A stretch of 50,519 nucleotides of DNA from an uncultured Prochlorococcus sp. (GTDB lineage Bacteria; Cyanobacteriota; Cyanobacteriia; PCC-6307; Cyanobiaceae), in contig CACOIM010000007.1 in NCBI GenBank assembly GCA_902627325.1, positions 1 through 50,519 of the forward strand, written 5' to 3'. How positions within the stretch are numbered: position 1 is the stretch's first letter; every line of letters begins with the position of its first letter. Positions 18,739 through 28,236 of this stretch are shown in pieces. The notes under the pieces are model-generated. The model saw nothing but the letters and a program-made list of their open reading frames with translations, did not search any database and was not told where the DNA came from. The position numbers were made by a program, and so were the translations under genes.

Positions 18739-19389
18739 TTATTTCGCCCATCCATTTTCCTGAAGCCAAAGAAGATTAATATTCTCATTTGCAGATTTTT
18801 TATTACTTGATCCTAAAAGTTTTTCAACATATTTCACCAAAGCATCAGCCTCAAGATTTACATCCTGTCCTTTTGAGAGAAGTTTAAGATTTGTATTATT
18901 CCAAGTATGGGGAATTACAGCAATTTTAAATATCTCTCCATTATTTTTCTGTTCTGCGATTGTCAGACTAATACCATTCACACAAATACTACCTTTCTCT
19001 ACGATATATTTTGAAAATTTTTGATCTTTCCATTTTAAAGAAAGAAGCCAAGATTTACTTAATTTCTCGATATCAACAACCTCGCCTATACCATCAATAT
19101 GTCCACTAACAATATGCCCTCCTAATCTATCTGAAAGTCTTAAAGCAGGTTCTAAATTAACAATTGAATTAAATATAGATTTACCTCCTAAGGAAGTTTT
19201 TTGCATAGTCTCTTCACTTATGTCGACAGAAAAGCTTTTGTTAAAGTGCTCCTTTACAGTCAAACAAATACCGTCAACAGCAATACTATCTCCTATATTT
19301 ATATCAAATAAATTATCGCAAATTTCAATTAAGTATGTATTGTTTTCTTTTTTTAGTTTGCCAGTTGCTTGTATTATTCCAGTAAACAT
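18739..19389 (-). CDS. ribE: Riboflavin synthase, alpha chain
   Basis: The enzyme dismutates two molecules of 6,7-dimethyl-8-ribityllumazine to riboflavin. The 216-residue protein has the invariant N-terminus MFTGIIQATG and two lumazine-binding repeats. Repeat one has GDSIAVDGICLTV and FSVDISEETMQKT (about 33-65); repeat two has GHIVSGHIDGIGEV, KGSICVNGISLTI and FKIAVIPHTWNNTNL (about 91-167). Length is normal, with a short extra tail ending LLWLQENGWAK. It stands alone, converging on the abrB-like gene. Confidence 0.95.
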   Translation of the reverse strand: MFTGIIQATGKLKKENNTYLIEICDNLFDINIGDSIAVDGICLTVKEHFNKSFSVDISEETMQKTSLGGKSIFNSIVNLEPALRLSDRLGGHIVSGHIDGIGEVVDIEKLSKSWLLSLKWKDQKFSKYIVEKGSICVNGISLTIAEQKNNGEIFKIAVIPHTWNNTNLKLLSKGQDVNLEADALVKYVEKLLGSSNKKSANENINLLWLQENGWAK

Positions 19390-19495
19390 AAATGTAGAAA
19401 TAAATCTTTTAAAAAATCATTTACTATTTACATAAATTGATAAATGATTATATATATATATTAAGGGATATTTTCAAAATTAGAATTAGTTAGAA

Positions 19496-20638
19496 GTGAT
19501 TATTAATTCTCAAAAAAGATCATTTGGTAAAGGTCCCAAAGTAAGTGTATTTACTCTAGGGACAATGCGTTCCGCAGAAAGTGCAATAAGAATGTACGAT
19601 ATTATTAAATTAGCCCATCATGCAGGAATAAATCACCTTGAAACAGCTCCATCTTATGGGAGAGCTGAAATCTTTGTAGGTGAAGCACTTGATAAATTAG
19701 ATCAATGTGAAAAAATATCAAAAAAAAACTGGGTAATTACGACCAAAATTTTGCCAAATGGAAACTTTAAGGAATTAAAAGAAAAATTTTTTGACTCATT
19801 AATAAATTTAAATATCAAAAAAATTAATAATTTAGCTATTCATGGCCTTAACCTTTTTGAACATCTTGAATGGGTTCTACAAGGGGAAGGTAGGAAATTT
19901 ATTAATTGGCTATTGAGTCAAAAGTTAATTGATCAGATTGGTTTTAGTTCACATGGAGACTTCCAATTAATTAATTCTGCAATTAATTCTGATATTTTTA
20001 ATTTTTGCAGTTTGCATTTACATTTATTTGATCAATCAAAAATTCCATTAGCTAAAAAAGCTTTAAGAAAAAAAATGGGAGTCATGGCTATTTCTCCAGC
20101 TGATAAAGGGGGTAAACTTTATTTACCAAGTGATATTTTAAAAGAAGCTTCAAAACCATACCATCCTCTTGAGATTGCTTATAGATTTCTACTATCAGAG
20201 GGAATAACAACCTTATCATTGGGTGCTAGCAAACCTAATGATTTTGATTTTCCAATTAAATTAGCTAGTTCCACTCAAAAACTATCAAGATTAGAGATTG
20301 ATGTAATTACAAATATTGAAAGTGAATCAAATAAAAGATTAGGAGATACTAAATGTGAGCAATGTAGAGCTTGTCTTCCTTGTCCAAGTGAAATCCCTAT
20401 CCCTGAAATATTAAGATTAAGGAATATGTATATTGGTAACGGACAAGAAGAATTCGCAAAAGAGAGATATAACTTAATTGGGCGAGCAGGACATTGGTGG
20501 GAAAAAAAGGACGCCAACAATTGTATGAGCTGCAATTTTTGTATCCCCAAATGCCCGCATAATCTGGATATACCAAGTCTTCTAAAGGAAACACATCATC
20601 TTCTTATTGACAAACCTAAAAGGCGATTATGGGGCTAA
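19496..20638 (+). CDS. Aldo/keto reductase with C-terminal ferredoxin-type cysteine clusters
   Basis: The 380-residue protein has an AKR barrel (about 10-265) with catalytic Y54, K84 and H116. The usual Asp of the tetrad is E49 in HLETAPSYGRAE, normal for this iron-sulfur subfamily. The tail adds C287-x2-C290-x2-C293-x2-C296-P and C343-x2-C346-x2-C349-x3-C353-P, enough for one or two 4Fe-4S clusters. An NAD(P)-dependent carbonyl reductase taking electrons to or from ferredoxin is a reasonable guess; the substrate is unknown. The start is GTG at 19496; the downstream KRSFGKGPKVSVFTLGTM is the usual family opening. Its last 12 bases overlap the end of the binding protein gene. Confidence 0.9.
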   Translation: MIINSQKRSFGKGPKVSVFTLGTMRSAESAIRMYDIIKLAHHAGINHLETAPSYGRAEIFVGEALDKLDQCEKISKKNWVITTKILPNGNFKELKEKFFDSLINLNIKKINNLAIHGLNLFEHLEWVLQGEGRKFINWLLSQKLIDQIGFSSHGDFQLINSAINSDIFNFCSLHLHLFDQSKIPLAKKALRKKMGVMAISPADKGGKLYLPSDILKEASKPYHPLEIAYRFLLSEGITTLSLGASKPNDFDFPIKLASSTQKLSRLEIDVITNIESESNKRLGDTKCEQCRACLPCPSEIPIPEILRLRNMYIGNGQEEFAKERYNLIGRAGHWWEKKDANNCMSCNFCIPKCPHNLDIPSLLKETHHLLIDKPKRRLWG

Positions 20639-21622
20639 TGATTTTTTCCATATAATTTCCAATTCAGTTTTTTCAGATTCTTTTAAAGGATTAAAAGACC
20701 AACTATTTCTCCAGCATTCTTCTGATGGTCTTTTTAACAATCTTTCTGATTTAAATGTGTTATTGTAACTGCCTTGATTATATTCATTTTTAAAAGGTAA
20801 ATATAATCCATCTCTTATTAGTTTTTTTACTGAATTTCTTTCTAATAGATTATCTATCCAATCAATTAATAGAGTTTGATTAAAATTATTATTAATTAAA
20901 AGAAAATTCCACATTAATGGAACACCTTTATTTGGAAATACTATTGAAAGCCTAGAATCAACTTTTAGATATTTCTCACAGAGTGTTAACGGTAAAATTG
21001 CTAATACAGCATCTGTATTTATTAGCCAATCGATCGCATTTATATCATCATAAATATTATCTTGATCGATAATTGCCTTTAATGCATTTTTATCATTTAT
21101 TCTCTCAGCTATTGAGATCAAAAGTCTTGGACTATTAGGCAAAATCATTTTCCCAATTAAGTCTTTTGATAAAAGAAAATCCCAATTATTTTTACTTGTT
21201 ATTTTATAACGTTGATTATTTTTAACAACTACTGCATATGGAACAACACCAATTGGGTAAAGTTTTTTTCGTTCAAACAGCTCCCAATTACCTAAATAAC
21301 TTTTAGATCTTTTATCTAGATAGTCTAATAAAGGATCACTAATATCATTAAAGTCTTTAAGATCTACTCTTCTTAGCCAACCATCATTAATTAAAATTAT
21401 ATCTTTATCTCTAAAATTTTTACTCAAATTATATTTATTGAAGTTTAAATTTTCTTTTTTCCAATTTTTAGGTAATAAGTTGATAAAGCTTAAAGGAAGA
21501 AAATTTTTATAAAAACCTATTGAAATCTTTTTAGATAATCCTTTGCATGAAGTTAAAAGAAACAAAACAGATAATTTTGCTATATCTAAAAACTTCCTTC
21601 TAGAAAATTGGTTATTGATCAT
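20627..21622 (-). CDS. Tat-type lipoprotein resembling a periplasmic solute-binding protein
   Basis: The 331-residue product opens with a twin-arginine motif (S7-R8-R9-K10-F11-L12), a hydrophobic stretch, and a lipobox L23-T-S-C26. This suggests Tat export followed by lipid anchoring. The body looks like a degenerate PotD-type binding protein: NDGWLRRVDLKDFND, LYPIGVVPYAVVVKN (the usual VPY motif), WDFLLSKDLIGKMILPNSPR, and INTDAVLAILPLTLC. No transporter partner adjoins it. It is the last gene of the topA unit; its ATG overlaps the upstream stop codon by 4 bases (ATGA). Ligand unknown; polyamine or iron are possibilities only by family resemblance. Confidence 0.78.
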   Translation of the reverse strand: MINNQFSRRKFLDIAKLSVLFLLTSCKGLSKKISIGFYKNFLPLSFINLLPKNWKKENLNFNKYNLSKNFRDKDIILINDGWLRRVDLKDFNDISDPLLDYLDKRSKSYLGNWELFERKKLYPIGVVPYAVVVKNNQRYKITSKNNWDFLLSKDLIGKMILPNSPRLLISIAERINDKNALKAIIDQDNIYDDINAIDWLINTDAVLAILPLTLCEKYLKVDSRLSIVFPNKGVPLMWNFLLINNNFNQTLLIDWIDNLLERNSVKKLIRDGLYLPFKNEYNQGSYNNTFKSERLLKRPSEECWRNSWSFNPLKESEKTELEIIWKKSLAP

Positions 21623-22779
21623 CGATATTCCTTATAGAAAGAAATTTGGCCAACATCTTTCATTCTTTTAATAGTTGCTTCGCACTCTGAAACGATTTCT
21701 TCATATTTAAAACCTTTTAAATATGCTAGAAGAGAAAGCCCTCCAGCTCCAACTCCTTCCTTGACATAACCTTTTTCATAATCTCTTAATTCTTTAATCT
21801 TAGATGAATGAAAATTCAAACCACTAGCAAAACCAAATAACTTTACATTATGCTTGTCCGCCACTTTCTTTAAGAGTTTTTTTAAAGATTCATCGTAAGC
21901 TAACCACCCGGTGGTGATAATAAATACCCTCTCTGAAAAAAATTGCTTTTCAGCTAAGGATATAAATTCTAAAGCAAGTAACAATATTGCAATCATTTGA
22001 CTCCCTCCTGCCAATATAACCGTATTCTTTGACTTTCTAGCACCTACTAGAAGTCCCATTGAGAAAGCTTGAAATGGATCACCCAAGGAAGAAATAACAT
22101 CAATAGAAGTAAAGTCACTACCAAGATTTGCATTTAAAAGACCAGTTTTTATAATTTCTTTTTTTAATTTTCTTGGAGGTCTTAAAAGGCTACTTCCAAC
22201 TAAATCAGCAACATCTAGACCAAAAGCCTCCATAATTGCTTGAGCAGTAGTAGTTCCACCTGGAACTGATTCAGATATTACTATAGGTTTATTTGTCTTT
22301 AGCCCAATAGAAAGTCCTCTTTCATAAAGATTATTAACCCTTGATTTATCCATGGTTTTCCCAGTACTTAGGCAATTTGAGGGGTTTCCATATGTTTTTT
22401 CAACTAATAAGTGTTGAAAGTAAGGTCTTTTATAAACACCAATAGGAATAACAATTAAATTTGCACCTAAAAATACTTTACATACATTACTTATAAGGGC
22501 TGGAGATACTCCTGCTTTTAGCTTTGGCAACTTATATTTATAGTCTTTAATTGTTCCTAGTAAACAAAATTCTGCATCAGCTAATGCAGTTATTTTTCTA
22601 GAATTAGAATCAATACCTGCGGCAGAGATACCAGTTATTTGAGAAGTATTTGTTCCTGCAATAATTAAATAAAATAAAAAACTATTAATATCATTTTTTA
22701 TAATATTTATTTTTTTTGAGATTTCAGTATTACTTATGTCACTACCGAAATATTTAATATTATATTTTAGATTGCCCAT
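21619..22779 (-). CDS. UPF0284 / TIGR00303 protein, CobT-like phosphoribosyltransferase
   Basis: The 386-residue protein belongs to a cyanobacterial and archaeal family related to nicotinate-nucleotide-dimethylbenzimidazole phosphoribosyltransferase (CobT), which activates the lower base of cobamides. Family-like segments include SESVPGGTTTAQAIMEAFG (about 169-187), VDVISSLGDPFQAFSMGLL and NTVILAGGSQMIAILLLAL. The glycine-rich GGTTT loop and a late acidic segment correspond to the CobT fold. Marine picocyanobacteria are known to make pseudocobalamin with adenine as lower base, so the natural substrate here is probably not dimethylbenzimidazole; that is inference. It starts 15 bases after DUF2232. 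Confidence 0.85.
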   Translation of the reverse strand: MGNLKYNIKYFGSDISNTEISKKINIIKNDINSFLFYLIIAGTNTSQITGISAAGIDSNSRKITALADAEFCLLGTIKDYKYKLPKLKAGVSPALISNVCKVFLGANLIVIPIGVYKRPYFQHLLVEKTYGNPSNCLSTGKTMDKSRVNNLYERGLSIGLKTNKPIVISESVPGGTTTAQAIMEAFGLDVADLVGSSLLRPPRKLKKEIIKTGLLNANLGSDFTSIDVISSLGDPFQAFSMGLLVGARKSKNTVILAGGSQMIAILLLALEFISLAEKQFFSERVFIITTGWLAYDESLKKLLKKVADKHNVKLFGFASGLNFHSSKIKELRDYEKGYVKEGVGAGGLSLLAYLKGFKYEEIVSECEATIKRMKDVGQISFYKEYR

Positions 22780-22794
22780 TGTTTCTTAAATAAA

Positions 22795-23433
22795 TTATAG
22801 ACTTAAATCTACAAAGCCACTTATTTTATTTGGAGGCTGTGGAATAGATGATTTTAATCTTGGAAAAACTGCATATGCAATTATATGAATAGTTAAAACA
22901 TATACAAATTCCTGAAAAATAACTAAAAATATTGCAACTAGCTGAATAAATGTTACGGAGGGAGTCCATGTAATATCTATTATTGAAGCAAATTTTTGAA
23001 TTAAACCATAACTAGCCCGTGTGACTAAAATCCAAAGATTCTCTCCAACCAAAATTGAAAGAGCAAATACTCTTATCAAAAATCCAGAAGCCCCTATCAA
23101 AATTCCTGAAAATAAACTAAACCACCAGCTTTTATTTTTAAGCCAACACCAACCTAACCAGAAAGACAAAGTTCCATAAGGGAATAAAAATAAAGGACCT
23201 CTGATTGGCCCCATAAGGATAATTAATAAAAGAATTTGAACAAAAATACCATTCAGAGCAACCTTTGTTCCTCTTCTTAATTGGAGCAAAGATATGGGTA
23301 GGGGCAATATAAGCCTTAAAAGAGCCCCTCCAACAGGCAAATAATAAAGTGCAATCCAAAGCAAAGAAGCAAGCGATGCAAGATAGGAAGGTTCAATTAA
23401 ATCTAAAGCTTGAGATTTTTTTGTTATTTTCAT
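22795..23433 (-). CDS. DUF2232 membrane protein
   Basis: The 212-residue protein has about six hydrophobic helices and opens with SQALDLIEPSYLASLASLLWIALYYLPVG, characteristic of the cyanobacterial DUF2232 family. Other pieces are LILPLPISLLQLRRGTK, PIRGPLFLFPYGTLSFWLGWCW and the C-terminal VLTIHIIAYAVFPRL. The function is unknown. The layout resembles small membrane subunits of energy-coupling transporters (DUF2232 has been compared with ECF S components), but no partner is near. It sits between the lipoprotein and CobT-like genes; a corrinoid or vitamin link is only suggested by that position. Confidence 0.82.
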   Translation of the reverse strand: MKITKKSQALDLIEPSYLASLASLLWIALYYLPVGGALLRLILPLPISLLQLRRGTKVALNGIFVQILLLIILMGPIRGPLFLFPYGTLSFWLGWCWLKNKSWWFSLFSGILIGASGFLIRVFALSILVGENLWILVTRASYGLIQKFASIIDITWTPSVTFIQLVAIFLVIFQEFVYVLTIHIIAYAVFPRLKSSIPQPPNKISGFVDLSL

Positions 23434-23459
23434 TGGAATTTATTAAAAAGCTTTTACAT

Positions 23460-23921
23460 TTATTTTTTATTTTGATTCAAGTCGGGCATTAACTCTATTT
23501 TTTCTATCTCAAAATTAATATCACCGTTTCGCAATACCTTTGAAAAGTTTTCAGTAGGGAAAGAAGGATCAACTTTCTTTAAAATCACAAAAACTCTATA
23601 TGATTTAGGACTATAGTTCTTATTTCTTTTTTCTAGTGTATTTGCATTATCTGCCTTAATCGGAAATGATTTAACGATATTAAGAGGTTTAGTATCAACA
23701 TCTATGTCTATTTTATTAATTGTATCTTTCTTCTTTACCAATATATTATCTTTGGAAATTACGCTACTTTCTAATTTCTTATTGAAATCGTTTTGGAATA
23801 TTTTATTAGAGTGATCATTTTTAAAACTGGATTCTAAGAAATTTCCTAACTTTCCACCAGAACATGATTGTAATAAAAATAATAAAATCAAAAAAACAAA
23901 ATTAGATATTTTGTTTGTCAT
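23460..23921 (-). CDS. Small lipoprotein of unknown function
   Basis: The 153-residue product has a classic lipoprotein signal: basic start (MTNKIS), hydrophobic core, and lipobox L17-Q-S-C20. The rest is very Lys/Asn-rich and of low complexity to about residue 100. A better-ordered end follows (SYRVFVILKKVDPSFPTENFSKVLRNGDINFEIEKIELM). That C-terminal segment reads like a short beta-rich domain. I recognise no family. It starts two bases after the topA stop codon and is 26 bases from DUF2232, so it is almost surely co-transcribed. Confidence 0.78.
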   Translation of the reverse strand: MTNKISNFVFLILLFLLQSCSGGKLGNFLESSFKNDHSNKIFQNDFNKKLESSVISKDNILVKKKDTINKIDIDVDTKPLNIVKSFPIKADNANTLEKRNKNYSPKSYRVFVILKKVDPSFPTENFSKVLRNGDINFEIEKIELMPDLNQNKK

Positions 23922-23923
23922 AT

Positions 23924-26545
23924 TTAATTCTTTGTTCTTTTTGCAGTTTTTACTTTTGAATTTTTTTTCCTCGGTAAATTTGATTTTTTCTTTTTCGTAT
24001 ATCCACCATCTTTTAACTTTTGATTTATCAATTTCAATAATTCCTCAATTGATAATTTTTCTAAATCTGTTTCTTTTGGCAAAGAGATATTTAATTTCCC
24101 ATATTTAGCATACATACCATATGGGCCATTCAAAATTTGAATATTTTCACTATAGCCTTCAGGCTTTCCATAATCCTTTAAAACAGCTCTGCCGCCCCTA
24201 CCTAGTTTTGGCATCGCTAAAACCTCTATTGCTCTTTTTAAATCAACTTTAAAAACATCATCTTCCTTTTTTAAAGATCTATTCTCAGAATTATTTTCAT
24301 TTTTAATCCACCTTAAATATGGACCAAATCTGCCTCTATCAGCTTCTACTATTCCACCTTCTGGATGCTCACCTAATAGTCTAGGTAAGCTAAGCAATTC
24401 AAGGGCTTGATCTAAAGTTAGATCATCTGTCTTCATTTCTTTTGGCAAAGAAGCTCTTCTGGGTTTTTCATTATTATCTTCATTATTACCTAATTGAACG
24501 TAAGGTCCATAGGGGCCAAATCTTAAAAAGACTTTTTCACCAGTCTTTGGATCTTCGCCAAGATCTGAAGGCCCGCTTAAAATCTGATTAACCTTTTTTT
24601 CATCTAAATCACCAGGGATTATATCCATCGGCAAATTACCTTTTGCCTGAATTTCATTTCCAGAAGAATCTAATCTTGTACCTTCAAGCCATGGGCCATT
24701 TGATCCTATCCTTACAACACAAGGTAAGTCATCAAAATCAACTTGCCTATAAGCTTTTCCATCAATATCACCTTCTGTTTTTTGAACTTTAATTTCAAGA
24801 CCATTCTTACCTTTATAAAATGTTTCCAAATAAGGTAACCACTCCAAATTACCTGAAGATATTTCATCTAGAGATGACTCCATTTTTGCAGTAAATGTAG
24901 TATCCACTAAATCAGGAAAATGTTCTTCCAAAAGTGCAGTGACAGCAAAAGCAGTAAAAGTAGGTGCTAGAGAATTATTAGAAATCTGTGCATAACCTCT
25001 ATCGACAATAGTTCCTATTATGCTTGCATAAGTTGAAGGTCTACCAATTCCCTCTTTCTCTAAAATCTTTACAAGTGCGGCTTCTGTATATCTTGAAGGA
25101 GGTTTTGTTTCATGTGAGATTGCATCATTATTAATTAAATCCAAGTCTGATCCAGGAACTAAATTTGGGAGTATTACTTCTTGTTGTTCAAGAGCAGCTC
25201 CCGGATCATCGCTACCCTCAACATAAGCCCTAAAAAAGCCTGGGAAATCGATACTTTTACCACTTGATTTAAAAATAGCTTTACCTGCAGAAATTTCTGC
25301 ATTTATCATTGTAAGCTTAGCTTCAGCCATTTGGCTGGCTACAGTTCTTTTCCAAATGAGATCATATATAGATAAATCTCTTCCTGATAATTCTGTTTCT
25401 TTAGGTGTTCTAAAGTTCTCTCCAGCAGGTCTTATCGCTTCATGTGCTTCTTGTGCATTAATTGATTTTGCACTAAATTGACGAGGTTTATCAGAAAGGT
25501 ATTTTTCTCCATACTTTAATTTGACACAATCTCTTGCTGCTTTGATTGCTTGCTCGGATAAATGAACAGAATCAGTCCTCATATAAGTGATAAAACCTCT
25601 TTCATATAATCCTTGAGCACATCTCATAGTTTCTCTTGCAGAAAGTCTTAATTTTCTATTAGCTTCCTGTTGCAAGGTACTAGTTGTAAATGGAGGTACT
25701 GGTCTTCTCACTGATGGCTTTTTCTCCAGTTTTTCCAATCTCCAATTAACTTCTGATAAAGATTCAACTAAGTGCAATGCTTCAACTTCATTTAAAATTA
25801 TTGATTTGTTATTTTTCTTTAACAGGCCAGTCTTTTCATCAAAATCTGAACCATTAGCAACCTTTTTCCCCTCCAAACTAAATAACTTAGCTTCAAAAGT
25901 TTTACCTTCACACATTAATTTCGCCTTTAAATCCCAGTAAAAAGCTTTCTCAAATGACCTTCTTTCTCTCTCTCTTCTCACTAACAATCGTACAGAAACA
26001 GACTGAACTCTACCTGCAGATAATCTAGGAGCAACCTTCTTCCATAGTAGAGGTGATAATTCATAACCAAAGAGCCTATCAAGTATTCTTCTTGTTTCTT
26101 GAGCTTGAACTAATTCCATATCTATATCCCTTGTTTGATCAAGAGCTTTATTAATAGCCTTTTTTGTTATTTCATGAAAAACCATTCTTTTTGTTGGTAT
26201 TTTTGGCTTTAGAATTTGCATTAAATGCCAACTAATACTTTCACCCTCTCTATCTTCATCAGTTGCGAGTAATAATCTTGTTGCACCTTTCAATGCATTT
26301 TTTAAATCTTTAACAATTTTCTTTTTATCTTTTGGAACGACATAAAGAGGTTCAAAATCCTCAGTAGTGTTTACACCAATTCTTGACCATTTCTCTTTTT
26401 TTAAAGATGCTGGTATCTCACCTGCCCCTTTAGGCAGATCTCTTACATGTCCCATTGAAGCTAATACTTCATAATTAGAGGGCAAAAATCTTCTAATAGT
26501 TTTTGCTTTAGTGGGACTTTCTACAATAACGAGTGTGTGTTCCAA
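23924..26545 (-). CDS. topA: DNA topoisomerase I
   Basis: TopA relaxes negative supercoils by cutting one strand through a tyrosine link. The 873-residue type IA enzyme has a Toprim domain with E9 (VIVESPTKAKTI) and D96-E-D98-R-E-G-E, and catalytic Y321 in GFITYMRTDS. Beyond about residue 600 are several TopoI C-terminal repeat motifs (LPCVVRIGSNGPWLEG, VFLRFGPYGPYVQLG, GRFGPYLRWI, LNGPYGMYAKYGKL) in place of zinc fingers, then a Lys-rich tail. This domain order is typical of cyanobacteria. The start looks like TTG at 26545, just before the invariant LVIVESP. It heads a five-gene minus-strand unit. Confidence 0.96.
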   Translation of the reverse strand: MEHTLVIVESPTKAKTIRRFLPSNYEVLASMGHVRDLPKGAGEIPASLKKEKWSRIGVNTTEDFEPLYVVPKDKKKIVKDLKNALKGATRLLLATDEDREGESISWHLMQILKPKIPTKRMVFHEITKKAINKALDQTRDIDMELVQAQETRRILDRLFGYELSPLLWKKVAPRLSAGRVQSVSVRLLVRRERERRSFEKAFYWDLKAKLMCEGKTFEAKLFSLEGKKVANGSDFDEKTGLLKKNNKSIILNEVEALHLVESLSEVNWRLEKLEKKPSVRRPVPPFTTSTLQQEANRKLRLSARETMRCAQGLYERGFITYMRTDSVHLSEQAIKAARDCVKLKYGEKYLSDKPRQFSAKSINAQEAHEAIRPAGENFRTPKETELSGRDLSIYDLIWKRTVASQMAEAKLTMINAEISAGKAIFKSSGKSIDFPGFFRAYVEGSDDPGAALEQQEVILPNLVPGSDLDLINNDAISHETKPPSRYTEAALVKILEKEGIGRPSTYASIIGTIVDRGYAQISNNSLAPTFTAFAVTALLEEHFPDLVDTTFTAKMESSLDEISSGNLEWLPYLETFYKGKNGLEIKVQKTEGDIDGKAYRQVDFDDLPCVVRIGSNGPWLEGTRLDSSGNEIQAKGNLPMDIIPGDLDEKKVNQILSGPSDLGEDPKTGEKVFLRFGPYGPYVQLGNNEDNNEKPRRASLPKEMKTDDLTLDQALELLSLPRLLGEHPEGGIVEADRGRFGPYLRWIKNENNSENRSLKKEDDVFKVDLKRAIEVLAMPKLGRGGRAVLKDYGKPEGYSENIQILNGPYGMYAKYGKLNISLPKETDLEKLSIEELLKLINQKLKDGGYTKKKKSNLPRKKNSKVKTAKRTKN

Positions 26546-26707
26546 GGGAATTTCAATAAAGTAGTTTTTTTATTCCTTAGGGCATAATATGATTAATTGA
26601 GTTATTTTCAAGCAAAACTTCTTGAGAATTACAATTAACCCGCCCACAAATTATAATCAAGTTAATATTAACTATTACCTATTAAATTTATTATTTTTTA
26701 AAAAAAA

Positions 26708-28234
26708 GTGCCTAACGAAATTCTTACTTTTAATTTAAACACTCAATCAATTATTCCTGAAGCCTTCATTTTGCTAGGAATCGTAGGTACTCTTATAGTT
26801 GATCTTGCTGGAGAAAAGACCGCTTCTAGATTAGCACCGATAATATGTTACGGATCTATAAGCTCTGCTCTTCTATCAATAGCTTTGCAATGGAACAATC
26901 CTGCAGGAAAAGCTTTCTTTGGTTCTTTTTACTCAGATAATCTTTCATTAGCTTTTAGAGGCATTATTGCACTTTCAACATTAATTTCTTTACTGATAAG
27001 TTGGAGATATACAGAACAAAGCGGAAGTCCAATTGGTGAATTCGCCGCAATCGTTTTATCGGCAACTCTTGGAGCAATGCTTTTATGTGGATCAACAGAC
27101 TTAATAAGTGTCTTTATTTCCTTAGAGACCCTTTCTGTTGCAAGCTACTTACTTTCGGGCTATTTAAAAAGAGATCCAAGAAGCTCAGAGGCAGCTTTAA
27201 AGTATCTTCTAGTAGGGTCTGCTGCAGCTGCAGTATACTTGTATGGTGCATCACTTTTGTATGGACTTAGTGGCTCAACAAATCTTACTGCAATTGGCAT
27301 AGAGATAATAAGTAAACCTTCATTCATAACATCTCTTTCCCTAGTCTTTGTTCTATCTACAGTTGCTTTCAAAATTGCAGCTGTACCTTTTCACCAATGG
27401 ACCCCTGACGTTTATGAAGGGTCACCAACCCCAGTAGTTGCCTTTTTATCTGTAGGCTCGAAAACAGCAGGATTTGCTTTCGCTATAAGAATACTGACAA
27501 CAACATTTACTGCTTTTGATGATCAATGGAAATTATTATTTACTATTTTAGCAATATTAAGTATGGCACTTGGAAATGTCGTGGCTTTGGCGCAAACATC
27601 AATGAAGAGAATGTTAGCTTATAGCTCAATTGGGCAAGCAGGCTTTGTAATGATTGGCATTGTTTCTGGTACTCAAGATGGACTTTCCGCTGCAGTTCTA
27701 TATTTGGCTGCATACTTGTTTATGAATCTTGGGGCCTTCTCATGTGTGATCCTATTTTCATTAAAAACAGGATCTGATAAGATCTCTGATTATTCAGGCT
27801 TATACCAAAAAGATCCTTTAATTACATTAGGATTAAGTATTTGTTTACTTTCATTAGGTGGATTACCTCCAATGTTGGGTTTTTTTGGTAAAATTTATTT
27901 GTTTTTTGCAGGATGGGCAAATCATCAGTACGCCCTTGTTATAATTGGTCTCATCACTTCTGTGATATCTATTTACTATTACATTTCAGTTATAAAAATG
28001 ATGGTTGTTAAAGAACCTCAAGAAGCTTCTGAAATTGTTAAATCTTATCCTGAAACAAATTGGAATATTGTTGGTTTACCTCCCTTAAGAGTTGCTTTAT
28101 ATACTTGTGTAGCTGTAACTGCATTGGGAGGGATATTGTCTAATCCACTTTTTAAACTTGCAAATACAGCTGTAACTGAAACCACTGCCCTAAATGAAAT
28201 TTTATCTATGGCTTTTATTAATATTGTTAATTAA
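26708..28234 (+). CDS. ndhB: NAD(P)H-quinone oxidoreductase subunit 2 (NDH-1)
   Basis: NdhB is a proton-pumping membrane subunit of photosynthetic complex I, used for respiration and cyclic electron flow around photosystem I. The 508-residue product has about 14 hydrophobic helices. Antiporter-like signatures are present: [19 protein letters not shown] (about 133-151, with the key Glu), [29 protein letters not shown] (about 220-248) and [19 protein letters not shown]. The start is GTG at 26708, directly before the family opening. It precedes an ABC ATPase by two bases and diverges from topA across about 160 AT-rich bases. Confidence 0.97.
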   Translation: MPNEILTFNLNTQSIIPEAFILLGIVGTLIVDLAGEKTASRLAPIICYGSISSALLSIALQWNNPAGKAFFGSFYSDNLSLAFRGIIALSTLISLLISWRYTEQSGSPIGEFAAIVLSATLGAMLLCGSTDLISVFISLETLSVASYLLSGYLKRDPRSSEAALKYLLVGSAAAAVYLYGASLLYGLSGSTNLTAIGIEIISKPSFITSLSLVFVLSTVAFKIAAVPFHQWTPDVYEGSPTPVVAFLSVGSKTAGFAFAIRILTTTFTAFDDQWKLLFTILAILSMALGNVVALAQTSMKRMLAYSSIGQAGFVMIGIVSGTQDGLSAAVLYLAAYLFMNLGAFSCVILFSLKTGSDKISDYSGLYQKDPLITLGLSICLLSLGGLPPMLGFFGKIYLFFAGWANHQYALVIIGLITSVISIYYYISVIKMMVVKEPQEASEIVKSYPETNWNIVGLPPLRVALYTCVAVTALGGILSNPLFKLANTAVTETTALNEILSMAFINIVN

Positions 28235-28236
28235 GA

